In this document: positions 11,101 to 25,565 of the stretch, one piece after another | Numbering within the stretch: the stretch's first letter is position 1 | Layout of the letters: every line of letters starts with the position of its first letter | Source: Monosporascus cannonballus | Taxonomy: Eukaryota; Ascomycota; Sordariomycetes; Xylariales | Direction: 5' to 3' | Assembly (NCBI GenBank): GCA_004154925.1 | Contig: QJNS01000698.1 | Coordinates: 62,001 to 126,000 of the forward strand | DNA: 64,000 bases | Notes under the pieces: model-generated | Told to the model about the DNA's origin: nothing | Database searches by the model: none | What the model saw: only the letters and a program-made list of their open reading frames with translations | Made by a program: the position numbers and the translations under genes

Positions 11101-12430
11101 AATAGTTAATTTATTTGTTTGTTTTATGGTATTTTATTATATCGCGTTATTATTTTCTTTTCGATAAAAATCCGCATTTCTATTTTACTACCTTTTTTTA
11201 AAGTTTATAATAAATATTTGTTAAAAATAAAACTTCGTAATAATATTTTCGCAGTAGGCTTTTATTATTTATCAAATTAATTTTGATTTCAATTAATAAT
11301 TATATTAAATTTAAAAAGAAAAACGTTTTTTAAGGGTATTATTTTTCTTTGACGAATTTTACAAAATTATATATTTGTTAATATTTTCGTTTCTTGATCT
11401 TGTTGTTACCGGTTTAATTAAAAATATGATCTTCTTTTCATATATACGCATAATATATTTATAAAACACTTTTTTGTTTTCGTTTTATATTAAATATATT
11501 CGTTATCCGTAATATATAACATAAGTGTTACCATATCGATTTTGGGTTTTAAAATGAAAAACCTTTATTTATATCTGATATTTTTATAATTATCTTTATA
11601 GCGTTTTATTATCTTTTTTTATTTTTTCAATCAGTTTTTTAACCTTTCGCATTAAGCATTAAATCTTTTTATCGTAATAACCTTGATTTGTATTAAGCTT
11701 AAATTATATTAGCGTTATACCTATTTTTATAATACAATTTCTTATTAAGATCAATTAATCGTTTTTTTAGAACTGAGATCTGATTGCCCCAACGTTACGA
11801 CCTTTTACAAATATATTGATGATATCTTATTTTATTATAGTTATGACGTTTAATTTATCTTTTCTTTTTAAATAAACTCGTTTCGAATTCTATAGAGATT
11901 AGCGCCTTACTATATAATAAAAATAATATATTGCGATTTCTTTCCTAGTTGGTCGATTAGCTATTAAACTATGGAATATATTGCTTTTTTGAGTACGGTG
12001 ATCGTATAATGTGTTATCGATTTTAACAGCTTTTATAATATAGCGATTTAAGGGTTTAGGATGTAAAAATTTCATAATTTTATTTTTAGCATCACTTTTT
12101 AACTTTATATAAAATATATTCATTAAATTATCGTTTTTATCGTACATCTACTTGTTTTATTCATAAGAGTTTTAGTACATATTAGATATACCAATTCATA
12201 TCAATAAAATATTATAGAAAATTAAATCATAAGAGAATATTATTATATTCAATTTCTGTTTAGTTATTTCTAGATTATAGTCGAACCGATTTTGTTTAAT
12301 TACTAGTTAAATTTGGTCGAATAGATTTAATTCGATTAATTTACGTTACATATTTTTTTGGTTAAGGTCGAAAAAAATAAGTAATTTGTTTTAAACCTTT
12401 TTCTATACTTTTAGATTTTAGACGATAATA
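8198..12430 (-). mobile_element. Gypsy (chromodomain) LTR retrotransposon A, internally deleted and RIP-mutated
   Basis: The left LTR (about 8198-8556) ends in ATAATA followed by a pyrimidine tract, the complement of a polypurine tract, so the element reads on the minus strand. A degraded second LTR is recognisable at about 12,250-12,430, mainly by the shared stretch after GTCGAA. Minus-strand traces at about 9,650-9,740 align with the chromodomain C-terminal region seen in elements B and C. Sequence at 10,900-11,300 and 11,500-11,700 matches the protease/gag part of B. The chromodomain-to-protease distance is about 1.2 kb here against about 3.5 kb in B, so roughly 2.2 kb of the reverse transcriptase/integrase region is missing. 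The right end and a target duplication are not certain. A solo LTR is inserted at 8843-9256. Confidence 0.5.
8843..9256. mobile_element. Solo LTR (family F, copy 1), inserted in element A
   Basis: The 414-bp sequence starts TGTTATAAGAAC and ends GGTTCGTTACA, and matches the 431-bp copy at 54824-55254 along its length. Flanking 5-bp repeats are GTATG (8838-8842) and GTATA (9257-9261), equal apart from one G-to-A change, so it is a solo LTR left by recombination. It differs from the second copy mostly by C-to-T and G-to-A changes, meaning this copy was hit by RIP while the other largely escaped. No internal region or second LTR is nearby. Confidence 0.75.
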
Positions 12431-15400
12431 ATAATGGATAAATAATTTAACGAAAATTATTCGATTAGTAAAATAATTTAAAGTATTATTATATTCGTTA
12501 TATTTTAAATAACGCATAAAATATTATATTGTAAAATACCGTAATTACGGCTTTATATATTTATTTTTAAAAGCATTTAGTTTTTCGTCAATTACAATAT
12601 CATAGTAACTTTCTTAATATAAATATAAATAACTTATATTTAATAACTAATTAAAATTTTTAATTATTATATTTTCCACGCTCAACTTTATAACAATATT
12701 CAATTCAATTAACATTTTATTACTGTTCTTTTTAATAAACAAAATAAATTGAATTAATTTACCAAACTTTTAAAACAGTTTGGTAATTTAAAAAAAGATA
12801 ATTGGTTTTTATTTACAAACGGCATTTGAACTTTTGTATAAATGAATAAATTAGGTTATCTAATTGAGAAATAGACAAATTAATCTTGATAAATAATTGA
12901 AAAGGTTATACGAGCACTTTTATCAGCTTTAAATTAACGCCTTTATTTTTATAAATTTAATACGCGTAACTTAATTAATATATTTATCAGTTACTAAGGA
13001 ACACGAAAACGTTTTTAAGTCTTTTAATTCTCTATTTGTAATTTAATTACTATTAAATTATAAAACATTTTATTCTATTATTAACTGCATTTTATATTTT
13101 TTTAATTAGATTTATTATTTTCACTATCCATGTAAAATTCATAATAAATAACTGTTTTAAACACGAATTAGTTTGCTTTAAATTAATATTAAGGACATGT
13201 ATTACTTTATTTTATACGTAAGAAATTAAGAAACTAATAAAAATTAATTATAGCAATAAAAAGTTTTTAAAAAACATTTTAAAAGGTTTCAGAAAAAATA
13301 CACGTAAAATTTAAGATCTAAATAATATGAAGTAGACTAAAATAAAGAGGATTGATATTTAAATACTGCAATACTTTAACGTAGTTAACTTTGAAGTTAA
13401 ATTAAGAATAACCAATGTTAAAAATCATAGTTTTTATAAACTTTAAAAAGGGAATCTAGAAAGAGTTTTTTTAAAGCATGTCGACCTGAACTTTCACCAA
13501 GTATATATTAATGGCGGTTCAGATCGACAATCGTAAATATGCTTAGAAAAGTCGGATCTTTCAGATTAACTAAAATAAACAATAAACTAACTTAATATAT
13601 ATTGAGATACCCAAATATAATAATATAATCTATATTTTAGTACTAATAGTTATAAAACTTAATATTACTTAAAAAAGGAAAAGAATCAAACGAAGTTTTA
13701 TACCTAGACTAAAATAAAATATAACGTAATCTAGTATAAGGTATGTATAAGATTACGACGTAATAATAAAAGGTTTTAAGCGGAAAAATATTATAAATTA
13801 TTGCTACAAATAATAGTAAAATTATGAAAATAATTTGTATTTACAAAGTTAAATAAGTATTATTAACAAGGAAATCAGAAATATTAAAACCTCGGCTTTC
13901 AATATAATTAAAAGCATTCCAACAGCACATTAATACAATATTACGAATGACCGTTATATAATAATTAGAAAATTACGAAAACTAAAATAAATTAAAACAA
14001 ATATATATTACTCTTTTTATAAATAAAAATATAATAAAGACATAAAACATAAACGCTAAAAATAAGGTAAAAGAAAATTAAGCCTAAGGCAAATTTATAC
14101 TTCTAAAAAGATTAACGGATATAAGAGATTTTATTTAATTTATTATCGAAGTAAAGCAGAGTGATACGCACATCATCAGTCTCGGCTGATTAGAAAATCC
14201 GAGTTGTGTAGATATATTAAGAAGTTCTATTTCGCTATAGATTTAATCCCAAGCACATGCACGATCATCACTACTTATTATGTTTATTTTCACTACTTCA
14301 GTTATCGATGTTCAAACTTATTAATATAATCGGATTAAGTTGTTTATTTCGATAATCTCTTTTAGTATCGTAATATAGCTTATTTATTCGCATTAATTAG
14401 GATTAAATCTCTCTTACTTAAATTTGTTATATACGATGTAATTACTTTATTTTTAATAACGATAAATACTATATGATTAAAGGTATTACTTGTTTGTGAA
14501 AATAATGGTTTAATTGTAATAGTTAAAAATAATAAAACTTTAAAGTTAAAAGTAGTATCTTTATTTATGAAACGTATTTTTTAAAAAAAATTAAATAAGT
14601 TTACAGCAACTTAAAAATAACTATGAGAAAAGATATGTTCGTAGAAAACCCTTTTTTATTGCTATAAGCCGTATATTTACTGAACGAAAAAATAATAACT
14701 TTTACAAATAATGGATAAATATTCTTAATAAGCGGTTACGAACTTATATTTTTAAGATTCTTTTATTATAAACATTAATTAAGAATATATTGTTAAGCAC
14801 AAAGTTTAAACATTTAATTATAATATATAAAAAAAGGATAGCAATATTTTGCGACAAGAAGTTGTCTGAAAACTAAATGTATCCATTATATAATGGGAGA
14901 AAAAGTTAGGATAAACTGGAAGATGAATTGAAACAAAAAAGATAATTGTAAAACATTCGCAGAATAAAGAAATATAGAAATATTAAAGAGAATTCCTAAA
15001 AAACGTATCTTATACAAAGATACGAATTACAAACGACTTCATTATTTTGGATATAGAATTTGAACATTGTTAATCTATAATAGTAATGAATTACGAAATC
15101 CTAGATAGAAATTATATCGTACTAGATATTACTAATAAATTTAAAATTATTATAACAATATCAAAAGGAACGTTTTATAATTATAAATCCCGAAATTAAA
15201 GATTTAATTATTATAACGAAAATATTAAGTATAAAATAGATTATTTGGATATTCTTATTTAAGAAAAATATAAAAGAATAGACTTTAATATCGTTTTAAT
15301 AAGAAACTAATAATATATTTTTACGAATACTAGAGGTATATTAATATTATTATTTAATCTGCGACTAAATTCGCGCAGCAAAATTAGTTTTATATTATAT

Positions 15401-18400
15401 GAAAACTAGAATATAAAAAGGATTTTAGCAGTAGATGAGAAATGGCAACGAATAGCGGTATAAAAGTGCGATAAGTATCTGGTTACTTGAAGAAGAAATA
15501 TAAAAAATAAATAAATTAATATAAAAGAAAAAGGCGCCGTATTATTGTAGTTATTAAACCACGGTAGAAGCAATTAAAACGATTTATAATAATAATACGA
15601 AAGGTCAAAGATTTAATTAATATATTCATAAAATATTATATATAAAAGTAGTAATAGAGTAAAGAAGCGTAATAGCGAATAACTAAAATATAAGTAATAA
15701 TATTATACAATATTTTTAAATAAGCTTTATTTATTAACTTTTATCTGATTTGGAATAAAAGTGTTAATCAATTCGAAACGTTCGAAAATACCTAAAACAT
15801 ATATTTAAAAATATATTTGATATTCGAAAATAATCCATAAAGTCTTTCATATTTTTTAAATTAAAAAGATATAGAAATTTGAAGTAATAATTAATTATCT
15901 ACATTTTATCCATTTATTATTAAGCACTTAAAACTATTACATTTAATTTTTTAAATAAAACGTCCATTTTATAAAGCTTAAGAGTTTAGGGTATTTAATT
16001 TTAAAAAGCTAATACAATTTGTTACATTTAAATCAAAATAGAAATAAAAACCGGCCTTTAAAATAAAGAATAATTTTTAAGTATGTATTTATTTTAATCA
16101 ATGTTCAAATACACTAATAGCGTTATAACAAATAATTAATTATATACTACTTGAATGCTTTAACGTTTCTACTATATAATACTTCGAGAATTTTCTATTT
16201 GTATAAAATCAAGGAGAATATATATAAAACGTATTTATAATATTTTTTAAAGTTTATATAATGTTATATCATTAATGAATATCGAATAGCGATTTTAATA
16301 AATAGAAAATAAAAGATGTAAAATGCATTATTATTTTATAATGACTTTAATATAATATTAGTGTTAACAATACTATTACAAAGCATTATATAGTAAATAT
16401 AATTAAAACAGTATAAATATATTTCGGACTTATTTGTTATTATAAAACATCTATTGAAAGTTTATATTAAATAATTATAGACTTAATTTAATCCGTTTAC
16501 TTATACTAAAACCTATTATTTTCAATTATACCTTAAATACGGTCATTATATAACGATATAATTAAGACAAATCATAGCTTATTATATTATGTTTATATAA
16601 ATTGAAGAATCGCGAATCTATTTGTATTATTTCAAATTAAAGATTCGTTTTATTATTATAGCCTTTCGAAAATTGAAATTTTTTGTTGTAAGAAATATGT
16701 ATCATATTATGAATTATGTAAATAATTAAACTTATTTTCTGTTTTATTAAATTGAAACAATTTAGAGAATAATATTTATAATATATAAAAGAAAACAATA
16801 ATATTCAAAACTGTTTTATATATTTACGTATAATACCTTAATAAAATATAGTTTTAATCGTCATATAAATAAGGTATATTTGATTTTAATCTAAATTGTT
16901 CATGCTAAACCAAATATATTAAAAATCAGTTTGCGATATAATTTGTGCGATGAATATTATACTTAATTGTTTTAAATACGGTAATTAATTTTTATTTGCA
17001 GGTTTAAAATAAATGATATCTTACTTTCATAAAAGTTTATTTTAAAGCCGAATAATTGTCGACAAATTTCGACTATAATAAACCTTATACGCGTTAATGA
17101 TTTCGATAAAAATAAAAGTTAAGTTTTATATATTAAACTCTAAATATAAATTTTGAAAATTAATCTTAAAAGTAAACCACAAGAGTGAATCTTAATGAAA
17201 AACTTTAAATACCTATAAAAGGTTTTACAATTTTTAAACTATTATTAATTAAAATATTATATCCTAAAATTCCAGATATCTAATATTAGTAATTTCACTT
17301 GAATAAAATTTCTAACGAAACCGTTTTGTTTACAGTAATTGAATTTTATAAGGCTATCGAACGAACGAAAACCGTCGATATTTTAATCTATATAAAATGT
17401 TTATCTTAAAAATTGATTTCGTTTATTAATTTTTAAATAAAATTCAATTTACGAAAACAACGACAATAGATTTTATAACAATCTATATCTAATACTATAG
17501 GAATTATGAGAAGATTATTAACGAAACAAAGAAAAAATATAATAACGGACTTGAAAATTCTGACATTTACACTTTAATATAAATTAATCTAAATAATTAC
17601 AAACGCTGGTTTACTCGGCTGTTTCGGACTAGAGAAACCTTTTAAAACTCGGACGAAAATAGACGTAGATAAGAGCGAAATAAGACAGCCTAAAATCTTG
17701 TTATGGTGAAATACCTATGTAATTGGGATTGCACTAATTTTTCAATATTAGAAATGCTTACCTAAAAAAGCGACGGGTTTAATAAAGCCTAGAAATTAAA
17801 CGAGTTATTTATTATTTTATTTAATTTTATACTACATTATTTTTTTTCAAGGCCAAATTATTATGGAGTAAACATTTTAGTCATTTATAATATACAGTGT
17901 ATATTTTAGTATATCGATTTGTAGTTCTAGGTTAACATATTTCATTTATTTTTTATATTTCTTAATTATTTTTACATAACGTTTTATTACATTTTTAAAC
18001 TGTTTTATACTTAATACTTCGGCTTTTCGTATTTTGCGCTGAGGTTTTTATCGAGATAGCCTATATTTATATTAATTTTCAATTATATTAATACTTTATA
18101 TATTTTTATCAAAGGTTTTACGTTTAGGTTAATTAATCGTTTTCTTGTAATAAAATTTTAACTTCTATACTATCGAGGTTTTCCGCATTTATTTCGATAA
18201 TATCTTAGTTTTGCTTTAATTATAATACTTAATTCAGCTTTTATCTTTATATTAGACCTTTCAGAATTCCATAGGTTCTAGTATCTTATCAAATCAGTAA
18301 TAAATATATTTCGTCGTTTTTCTTAATTCGCTAAGCAAAATCTCTATTTTACAACAGAGTTTTCGGTTTTTTTATATAATATTTATATTATTTATTATAG

Positions 18401-19500
18401 ATTTGCATAACTTTTCAAATTTATCTTTGTATTATATTAAAATCAAATTGTATAAGAATTTTATATTCATATTAATTTTTATTTCTATTTAAAACATGGT
18501 TAAAGTATTATTTTCATTATAGGTTTATTTTGTTTAGTTTTAGACTTTTGAAAATTAACTGGATATTTTCAGCAAACAATCTTGTATTTGAATTATAAAA
18601 TATATTATATAATAATACGGCTGTTATTTATGTTTTCCAAATTAGTTTTTAATTTATTTTTGATATTGCTATAATTAATAACTGTTCAATCATGTTTTTC
18701 AGACCACCTTAACTCTTTTTAAAATAATCTCTTACATAGAATTTAAATCAATTTAAAACATTCCATTCAACGAAAATAATAATTTAAGAATTTTTAATTC
18801 AACCATTTGTTTCAAGTTCAAAACTAAAAATAAATTGATATTTAGATTAAGAAATGTAATATATTTCCTATTTTATTATGTCAATAAAATGGCGTAATAT
18901 TATATTTCAATATATTAATTTAAATTACCATAATCTTTAAGTTAGGCGAAAAGTATCAAATATAAATTTAAAATTTCTTAAACCTTGCCTAGAATTACAT
19001 TTTCATAATGCTTTCAATATTCGTAATTAATATAATAATCAATAAATATTATTCAAAATTGAAAAGTGATATTAAATTGAAACTGATAACGTATAAAGGT
19101 TTAAAAGTTTAATTAATTATTAAAGGTTAATTATATGACTTTATAATAATACATATGTTATAGAAATTTAAATAAGAAAATAGTTTAATTATACGTGGTA
19201 ATATTAACAGTATTTTAAATAATTAAATTATATTATAGCTTAGTATTAATGAAATTATAAAATTAAGATAGGTACAATTTTTTTTTAAACTTCAATTGTT
19301 TATTTTAGCTTAACGTCGTTTTGTTCGTAAAAATCTTTTCAATGTTTTAAGCTATTTCAAGATTTAGCAGATTTAAAACCTTTTAATAAATAAGGTAAGC
19401 TAGGTTTTTCAAGTCAGCTTCGTGATTTTTGGGGCCTTATCGAGGTTACGCTTTTAAAAGGACCGACTATTCTTATAGCAGCCTAGTTTATTATATTATT
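12431..19500. other. Unclassified AT-rich, RIP-mutated repeat sequence
   Basis: No gene can be supported over these 7 kb; all frames are full of stops. A few GC-richer patches stand out: an imperfect hairpin at about 13,451-13,567 with arms around GTCGACCTGAAC and GTTCAGATCGAC; about 14,155-14,290; about 17,590-17,720; and about 19,390-19,480. They look like preserved LTR or TIR fragments but I could not pair them with partners. The stretch most likely consists of several old transposon copies. Confidence 0.45.
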
Positions 19501-22500
19501 ATATTAAAACGTTCAATTATGTGCCAAACAATAATCGTGTAAATTTATATTAATAAACATGACGTAGAAGTTTAAATAATATACAGTTTTAATTACGTTT
19601 TGATATGATAAAAATGTTTGAAGTATTTAGAAATTATTCTAATTTAATATCATTTAAATTAAAAAAACCGCATCTATTTTATATTAAATTCTTTTAGTTT
19701 TAATGGTTTTTTTAAAAAAATCTTTTTATATATTATTTCTGTTAAGTTCGGAAGTCTAGATAGACTTTTATTTTAAATTCTTTTAAATCCGATTATTCAT
19801 CTAGATTTATATCACGTAATTTTAATAATGCGTTGACATTATTTAAAGTTTTATCACGACGGTTTTTTTAGATTTTTAACCATTAAGTCATAATGTCACA
19901 ATTCTAAGTGGCACCTTATAGGTATATAGAGCAGAACAAGGCGGTCACAGCTCGACCTGACAACGTTCCACTTTTAAGTGATGTAATGGTTAGACTCTTG
20001 TTCATCTGTGCCGTAACACATAATACGATTCTTTCGCTTTTAAAACTTTTGTTTCTAAACATTAATTTATATATTGATTTTGTTTAAAGAGAAATGTTTT
20101 TAATTTCTTAGTTAGCTTATAAAAATCAGAAAAGTTAGTAATATTTATAAACTTTTTAATCAAATTAAAATGGTCAGATTACGGTTATTCAAAATCTAAA
20201 TATAACTTTCGAAATTATATATTATGTCTTATATTTGAAATACAATAAAGAGTATATTATTTTAAAACATTAATATATTATAAAAATGAGGTTTTTAAAT
20301 GTACGATGTTATATCGAATTTAAGATATTGATTAAATCTTTAAACAATATTTCGTAATAAAAAAATGTTTAAAAAGTAAAGAAACTTTGACCGAATAATT
20401 GATTTTGTAATCGTAATAAATAGAAATAAAAAAGAGTACTTCGGTTTTAACACCTTTATCGATAACAAAAATGCTTATAAATTAAAGTTATTAAACTATT
20501 ATTTGATAACGTTTTATTTTTATTGAACTCAAAAAATAAAAAACACCGCAGACAAAAATTAAAAGTTGCCGAATGTAGTAAAAATGATGTCAATTTAAAT
20601 GGCTAAATCACTGACCTAATCTGGTCTTAAAAACATTAATTAATAAGTTATTAATTTGAATATAAGAGCAATTATTTTCAATAATAAAAATCTAAATTCT
20701 TTTAATAAATACTAAATGTTTATAAACTCTATTACAATATTTGAATCTTTTAAAGTTTAAGTATTTTTCTCATTTTATTACATATTATTTAAACCCGTTT
20801 TTTGAATATATTGCACACTTTCTTTTTTTTATATCTTATTTTCTTTTGTATCCGTATCTCATTTTTACTTGTTATTAAGTCAATAATATTTGTTATTTAT
20901 TTAAATTAGAAAGTATAAAAAATTGCCAAAATTTTGATATCTTATATAAACTTGAGCTAGGACTGGTTTTTCACAATACTTTCAATGTTTTTAAGTAAAA
21001 TATATTTGTATCGAAATTATATTTTTCAGGCTGAGCGAAATACACATAAAAATATTATGCGACATAATTTGTTTCATTAATACTTTAAAGATATTATGTA
21101 AATCATGATATTTAAAATTAAATTTTGTGAGCTTTTATTCTTTAGATATTGTTCATAATAAAACAGTTTTTCAACATTTAGTATTTTTAAATACTTTTAA
21201 ATATATTATTTGTGTATTTAATTATTTATAAAATTGAATTTTATTTGTGTTTTTTGAATACAATTATCTAATAATATCAAATTTAGAAATAATTTTATAT
21301 TTAACCTTTTTTTCTTAAGCTATTTTAAAAACTCTTTATAGTGAAATTAAAAAAAAGACGTTCTTTAAAAATACCTATATATTTTTATACTGGAGACTCT
21401 AATATAGAAATATATTAATAAATAAAATATAATTTAATTATTTTACTTTTCTATTCATTTATAATTTTAAAGGATTTGCCTTATAAGGTATTATTAAAAT
21501 CTAATATATATGTAGTTTCTTCCTTAAAATTAATTCTATATATTAATTTATATCATTTAGAAATTCTTGTTACAAGAATACTTATTTTTATTATAAACAT
21601 TTACTATGTTACTACGAAATAAAATGTATAGTTTTTATAATTATTTTTATAATAATAACGGGTGTAATTTTGAAAAGAATATACATTATTATATTTCAAA
21701 TATTTCATTAATATTGTGTTTTACAAGGATAACATAAATTTCTATCGTTATTTGAAGTAGAACTAAATAAAATAAACTAATTTTGCAACATATAAACTTA
21801 ATTACATATAAAATAAAAATTGGCATATATGACGCGTAAGCCTTTATTAATATTGTTTCAAGTATGGAATTAAGCTAAATCTCTATTTTTTAGTAAGTTA
21901 TTATTTTATTTTCTAACAGTTTAAAATGTACTATATACTATAATTAACACTATTTTAGTATATCGAAAACATAAAGACCTTTCGTGAAATGTATCTTACA
22001 TTACGTAATTAATTTGAATTAAGTTTTTTTAAAAATAAACTACTTTTTAAAATTATTAATTCTTTTATTTCTTAATCATATTTAAATAATCACGTTATAA
22101 TTATGCTAATTATAATAAAATAGATTTTATTTTAATGATCTCTGAAAGGTTTAACTAAATGCAAGCTTTGTTTATAAATTATACTTTAATTATAATATAC
22201 TTAAATTCGATTGTAGTAAATTTGTAAAATTACATATGACAAAATATTGTCAATATTCATTATTTCATTATTTAACTCTTGAATTTAATCAATAACTCGA
22301 ATTACGGTGCGTATCTTGCAAAAATATATTCAAATATATATATTTAATATATTTGAAGAAGAGTACGTAATTTTTCCAATAATAAATATTGATTATCCCA
22401 TTAGAATTGTAATCAATTTTACATTGTATATAGTACGTTTTTATGAAAATATAATGGTGTATTTTATAATACATCTTGAGATTTATATTCAAGTTATTTT

Positions 22501-25177
22501 ATAATTTATTTGAATAAATGATATATAAATTTCAAATTTAAACTCTATGTATTTTTTAGAACTTCAAACATTATTCAAATATATTCGTAATATATAATTT
22601 ATTTGTTTGCAAGCTCCCTTGTACGTTAAATGCTTTTTTTACCCTAAATTAATATTTACATAGTTTATGTCTTGTGTTAAAAATCTTTTATATTTTTTTC
22701 TTCATTCTATTACAGATATATATATTTTTAATTTCGAAATTTCTAACAAATGCAATTGTTAAGGATAATATATTTATGTATTATTAATTGAGTGTCAATT
22801 AAAACATTCTGATCTATTATACTGCAAATATTAAATATATGTTTGTATAATTAATTATTTGAAAAGCATTTCAACACTCTATAATTTATTTGTATTTAAA
22901 TTTTGATAGCAGTGAATTTTAATTACTGATATTTTTAAACTATTGTGTCATATTTTTGTATTTTATATTTCAGCATTACAGTATTAAATACGTCTAAATA
23001 AATATTTACATTTATACTATAAAATCAATATAATAACTAAGGTTTTGAAATTTTAAAATATGAATATTTCTAGTTAGTTAGTTTTTTAAACCTCGTCTTT
23101 ATAATAGAAATAGTAATCTGTTATATATCTCTTTAATATTCTTCTTATATATTGCAACTTTATATCGGTATTCGTTTTTATTTTTAATTTAATAAACATG
23201 GTCTTATTTATGATCTTTTAATAGAGAAATAAAACCCCATTTATTTTAAGCAATTAAAAAGTTATATCAATATATTAATATTGCCGTATCTATCGTACAT
23301 CTTATATCTTTTACTAATTTTCTATATATTTTGCTTAGCTTGAAAAATATAGCATGAAGCCAAGTATATCGCACATAATTATAATAACGTTATAAGATAA
23401 AAAGAAAACTTATTATTTATTCTTTATTAATACCTTTATCGTAGTACACGAATATTTAATTTTTAGTTTTATAAAACTTTTAACCTATTAATAATGCTTA
23501 GTTTAATATACTTTCATTTCGAAATTGTATAAATATATTGCTATAATATATTAGCATATTTAATTTGTACATGAAAAATAATAAAGTTAAACGCACTCTG
23601 TACTATTGTGTTAAAAGAGTTTCGAAAAAATGGTTTTAAGTTTGTAAAGTTTTATTATTTTTTGGTTTATTTTAAATAGTGTTTTTAAAAGTCTTTGTAT
23701 TGTAATCCATCCGAGTTATATTTGCTTTTTAAATATAATTTATGCTTTTTATCAATTTTATCTAGTTATATAAGTTTTAAATAAAACTCTTGTTTTCGTT
23801 TTAATATAACTCTTTATTTTATTTTATGAAAAACGGCTTTTCTTTTAATTATTTCTTATTACGAAATAAAAATACTATTTCTATATATACACTAAATAAA
23901 TATTTAAATGCCTTTTTTAACACTTTATATTTTCATAAAATTCATAATATTCAAAATCTAAACCTAGAAACCGATACTAGTTTAATAATTACAGTTTTTT
24001 AGAATTTGCTAAATTAACCTGTTTTCGATTTAATAATAATATTATTTATAATAATAAAGCAATATTTTTATAAATCTTTTTTGTTCAATTACTTATTTTT
24101 GCTAATTCGTTTACTCTTTTGTGAAAATTACATTTAATCAATAATGGTGTTAAGTTTCAATTTTCAAATTTGATTGATTGTCTGCTACAAGAATCGAACC
24201 GTTACTTTTACATATGTATAATTGGCTTTTTAATATATCGTTTGTGACTTGTAAAAATAAATCAGTTATACTATATTTAATAAATACTTAAAACCTTTTT
24301 CAACGTTTAAATCTTTTATTCGCTTTAGTATTATTTTATATCTTGTATTTTATAAATTATTTATTTTTATATATTTTTAGGCCGCGACTTTGTTTTTTTA
24401 CCGTTGTTACTTATTATTGTATTTGAACTTAATATCGTATATAAATTTGTTAATAAACTATATTTATTTCTATTAAAAATTCACTATTTTATATTATAAT
24501 TTAAAACATCGTTATTGCTATTTCAGAGTTTCAATTATCTTCAAACTTTAATATCGGTTTTTAATATTTCTAAATTAATTCTAAGTGTTAATATAAAATA
24601 TTTATTATTTGAAAACGTATATTTTTAATTTAGTGTTAATATAGATGCTAAATAATATAAATCTTATTTGTTAAAGCCTTATATTATAATAAGTACAATT
24701 GCTATAGAAACTATTAATAATAAATTTCGAAAGTTTAAATATTTTAAACTCGTTATCGTAGATCGGTTTGAATTCTAATTTCATGTAATTTATTAAAAAT
24801 TAAATTCATATTTTAAAAAGGATTGTTAATTCTTTTCTTTTACGGCGTTAAAAATTTCATTCCAAACGTTTTACAAGTTCAATTTAGTTTCAAAATTAAT
24901 TAAATTAAATTGTTCTTAAAGTTATATATAAATGGTTTTTATTATATTTTATTAATTTATATGTTGCTGTTCAATATTTAGTTATTATTCCGATTTTCTT
25001 TTTTAAAATATACCTAAACTCTTTTATCTCTAATATAAAGTTTTATTACTTTTTCAATATATTGTTTAAAAACTGAAAAGTTAATAACTTCAACAATAAG
25101 TTAAAGTTTATACTCATTAATCTAGAAAAGCCTTTTGTTATAAAGATTATTTATAAAACCATGTTTTATTATAATAG
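19500..25177 (-). mobile_element. Gypsy LTR retrotransposon D (relative of A), heavily RIP-mutated
   Basis: The left LTR (about 19,500-20,025, including a 125-bp insertion) aligns with the LTR of element A. The shared end reads TCATAATACGATT in both once the insertion is ignored. Just inside, 20,640-20,815 and 20,860-21,000 match the chromodomain and integrase end of A and B in the same minus orientation. The remaining sequence to 25,177 is too degraded to assign domain by domain, but no other repeat is evident. Element B follows directly, so D may have been interrupted by B, with its remainder at 31,905 to about 32,480; I could not identify D's second LTR with confidence. Confidence 0.45.
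19894..20018. mobile_element. 125-bp solo LTR-like insertion with perfect 5-bp target duplication
   Basis: The sequence starts TGTCACAATTC and ends GTGCCGTAACA, so it has TG...CA termini. It is flanked by CATAA on both sides (19889-19893 and 20019-20023). The empty site is visible in element A, which reads TCATAATACG without the insertion. It contains a TATA-like GTATATAG and is far less AT-rich than its host, so it was not RIP-mutated. It is probably a very small solo LTR or TRIM-type element; no second copy is in the window. Confidence 0.65.
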
Positions 25178-25565
25178 TGTAACGAACTAAGCGGTTTAAT
25201 CAATTATTAAACCTTAATCGTACGAGTTTATATTGGCAGAAGTATCGTAAGTATCTAAGCAATAAATATAGTAACATATTACATCTCGTAATTCCAAAAG
25301 TGCCTTAGGTAATAATGTTATATTGTAAATTACAGTTATCTAAACCATAAAAATAACGAACGTATATATCCTATTTCTGCTTACTGGCTCATTACCAACG
25401 AATTGGTAATCCGGTTTATTAGCTTACTACCAGTAAGTTGGTAATCCGGCTTACTGGCTTACTATTAATGAATTAGTAATCCATTACGTAATCCGCCCTA
25501 TCGCGCAGTTATGGTTAAGTCATAACAAATCGTTTCTGGAGACCGTAGCACGTTAAGGCATAATA
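25178..25565 (-). repeat. Left LTR of element B (3' LTR by element orientation)
   Basis: 388 bp, same length as its partner but much more RIP-mutated: wherever they differ this copy usually has T for C or A for G. It contains three tandem units of about 35 bp (25380-25482), each with a small palindrome around ACCAACGAATTGGT or ACCAGTAAGTTGGT. Confidence 0.9.

Noticed and set aside
11899..12147. 82-codon frame in AT-rich sequence
   Set aside because: Lys/Ile/Asn/Tyr-rich chance frame in a RIP-mutated repeat; no homology pattern.
22289..22504. Overlapping frames on both strands in element D
   Set aside because: Chance openings in very AT-rich DNA, low-complexity residues on both strands.
25380..25482. 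Possible CRISPR-like array of three spaced repeats
   Set aside because: The units are contiguous tandem repeats without unique spacers, inside a fungal retrotransposon LTR present in two copies.
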